The notes under the pieces were generated by a model. The model did not search any database. It saw only the letters and a list, made by a program, of their open reading frames with translations, and was not told the origin of the DNA. From an uncultured Erysipelotrichaceae bacterium (lineage in GTDB: Bacteria > Bacillota_I > Bacilli_A > Erysipelotrichales > Erysipelotrichaceae): a stretch of 6,999 nt of DNA. The translations under genes were made by a program, and so were the position numbers. The stretch lies in assembly GCA_902803275.1 (NCBI GenBank), contig CADCPE010000036.1, positions 1 to 6,999 of the forward strand, read 5' to 3'. Every line of letters starts with the position of its first letter. Within the stretch, counting starts at the first letter, position 1. Below are positions 6,788 to 6,999 of the stretch, in pieces.

Positions 6788-6806
6788 AAGGTCTAATTTG
6801 TTGCAA

Positions 6807-6999
6807 TTAAATCTTTCTTACATCAACAGCCTGAGGGCCTTTTTCACCATCGTTTACTTCATATTCAACGGCTTGGCCTTCATCTAATGTTTTGTATCCA
6901 TCTACTTGGATAGCTGAGAAATGTACGAATACTTCTTTGCCGTCATCTCCAGTGATAAAGCCATAACCCTTAGCGGCGTTAAACCACTTAACCTTACCT
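6807..6999 (-). CDS. Cold-shock protein of the CspA family, start cut by window edge
   Basis: Small single-stranded nucleic-acid binding protein of the cold-shock-domain type, which acts as an RNA chaperone that melts mRNA structure in the cytoplasm. 63 residues are visible, from GKVKWFN to the C-terminal DVRKI and a TAA stop at 6809-6807. Family members are 65-67 residues and normally begin with Met plus one to three residues before GKVKWFN, so only about 2-4 codons and the ribosome site are missing. Both RNA-binding motifs are intact: RNP1 KGYGFI (visible residues 10-15) and RNP2 VFVHF (23-27). The conserved GFKTL-like GYKTL and GPQA are also present. Which paralogue it is (cspA, B, C, D and so on) cannot be told. 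A strong terminator follows, so it is the last or only gene of its transcript. Confidence 0.96.
   Translation of the reverse strand, partial: GKVKWFNAAKGYGFITGDDGKEVFVHFSAIQVDGYKTLDEGQAVEYEVNDGEKGPQAVDVRKI

Overview
The window looks like chromosomal DNA of a low-to-moderate-GC Gram-positive bacterium (Firmicutes/Bacillota). The protein style and the C-terminal tail of DnaK would fit the Erysipelotrichia, but that placement is an impression, not a search result. The supporting evidence is a DnaK/DnaJ pair of Gram-positive type, strong AGGAGG-like ribosome binding sites, a CIRCE operator (the HrcA binding site typical of Firmicutes heat-shock genes), and a membrane-anchored NlpC/P60 cell-wall hydrolase.

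Positions 1-5346 (+ strand) form a protein-quality-control block. A 5'-truncated dnaK is followed after 32 bp by a complete dnaJ (GTG start), and then by clpB. An 11-bp perfect inverted repeat over the dnaJ stop codon and a CIRCE element immediately before the clpB ribosome binding site separate dnaJ from clpB. clpB is therefore probably transcribed, at least partly, from its own HrcA-repressed promoter. The three products make up the known bi-chaperone disaggregase: DnaK with its J-protein loads aggregates onto the ClpB hexamer, which threads and unfolds them. The clpB frame also contains a well-placed internal start that could yield an N-domain-less isoform. A hairpin terminator overlaps the clpB stop codon.

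Positions 5355-6999 (- strand) hold two genes facing the chaperone block. The first encodes a membrane-anchored NlpC/P60-type protein with an Ig-like (Big_2-like) segment, and its stop codon lies only 8 bp from that of clpB. The second, behind a strong and probably bidirectional terminator, is a CspA-family cold-shock protein cut by the window edge before its first few codons.

There is no mobile element, CRISPR array, tRNA or rRNA, and no clear sign of a previously undescribed system. The points most worth a second look are the CIRCE element overlapping the clpB Shine-Dalgarno, the possible short ClpB isoform, a Cys cluster in the ClpB N-domain, the palindrome at the dnaJ stop, and the architecture and uncertain start of the cell-wall hydrolase.
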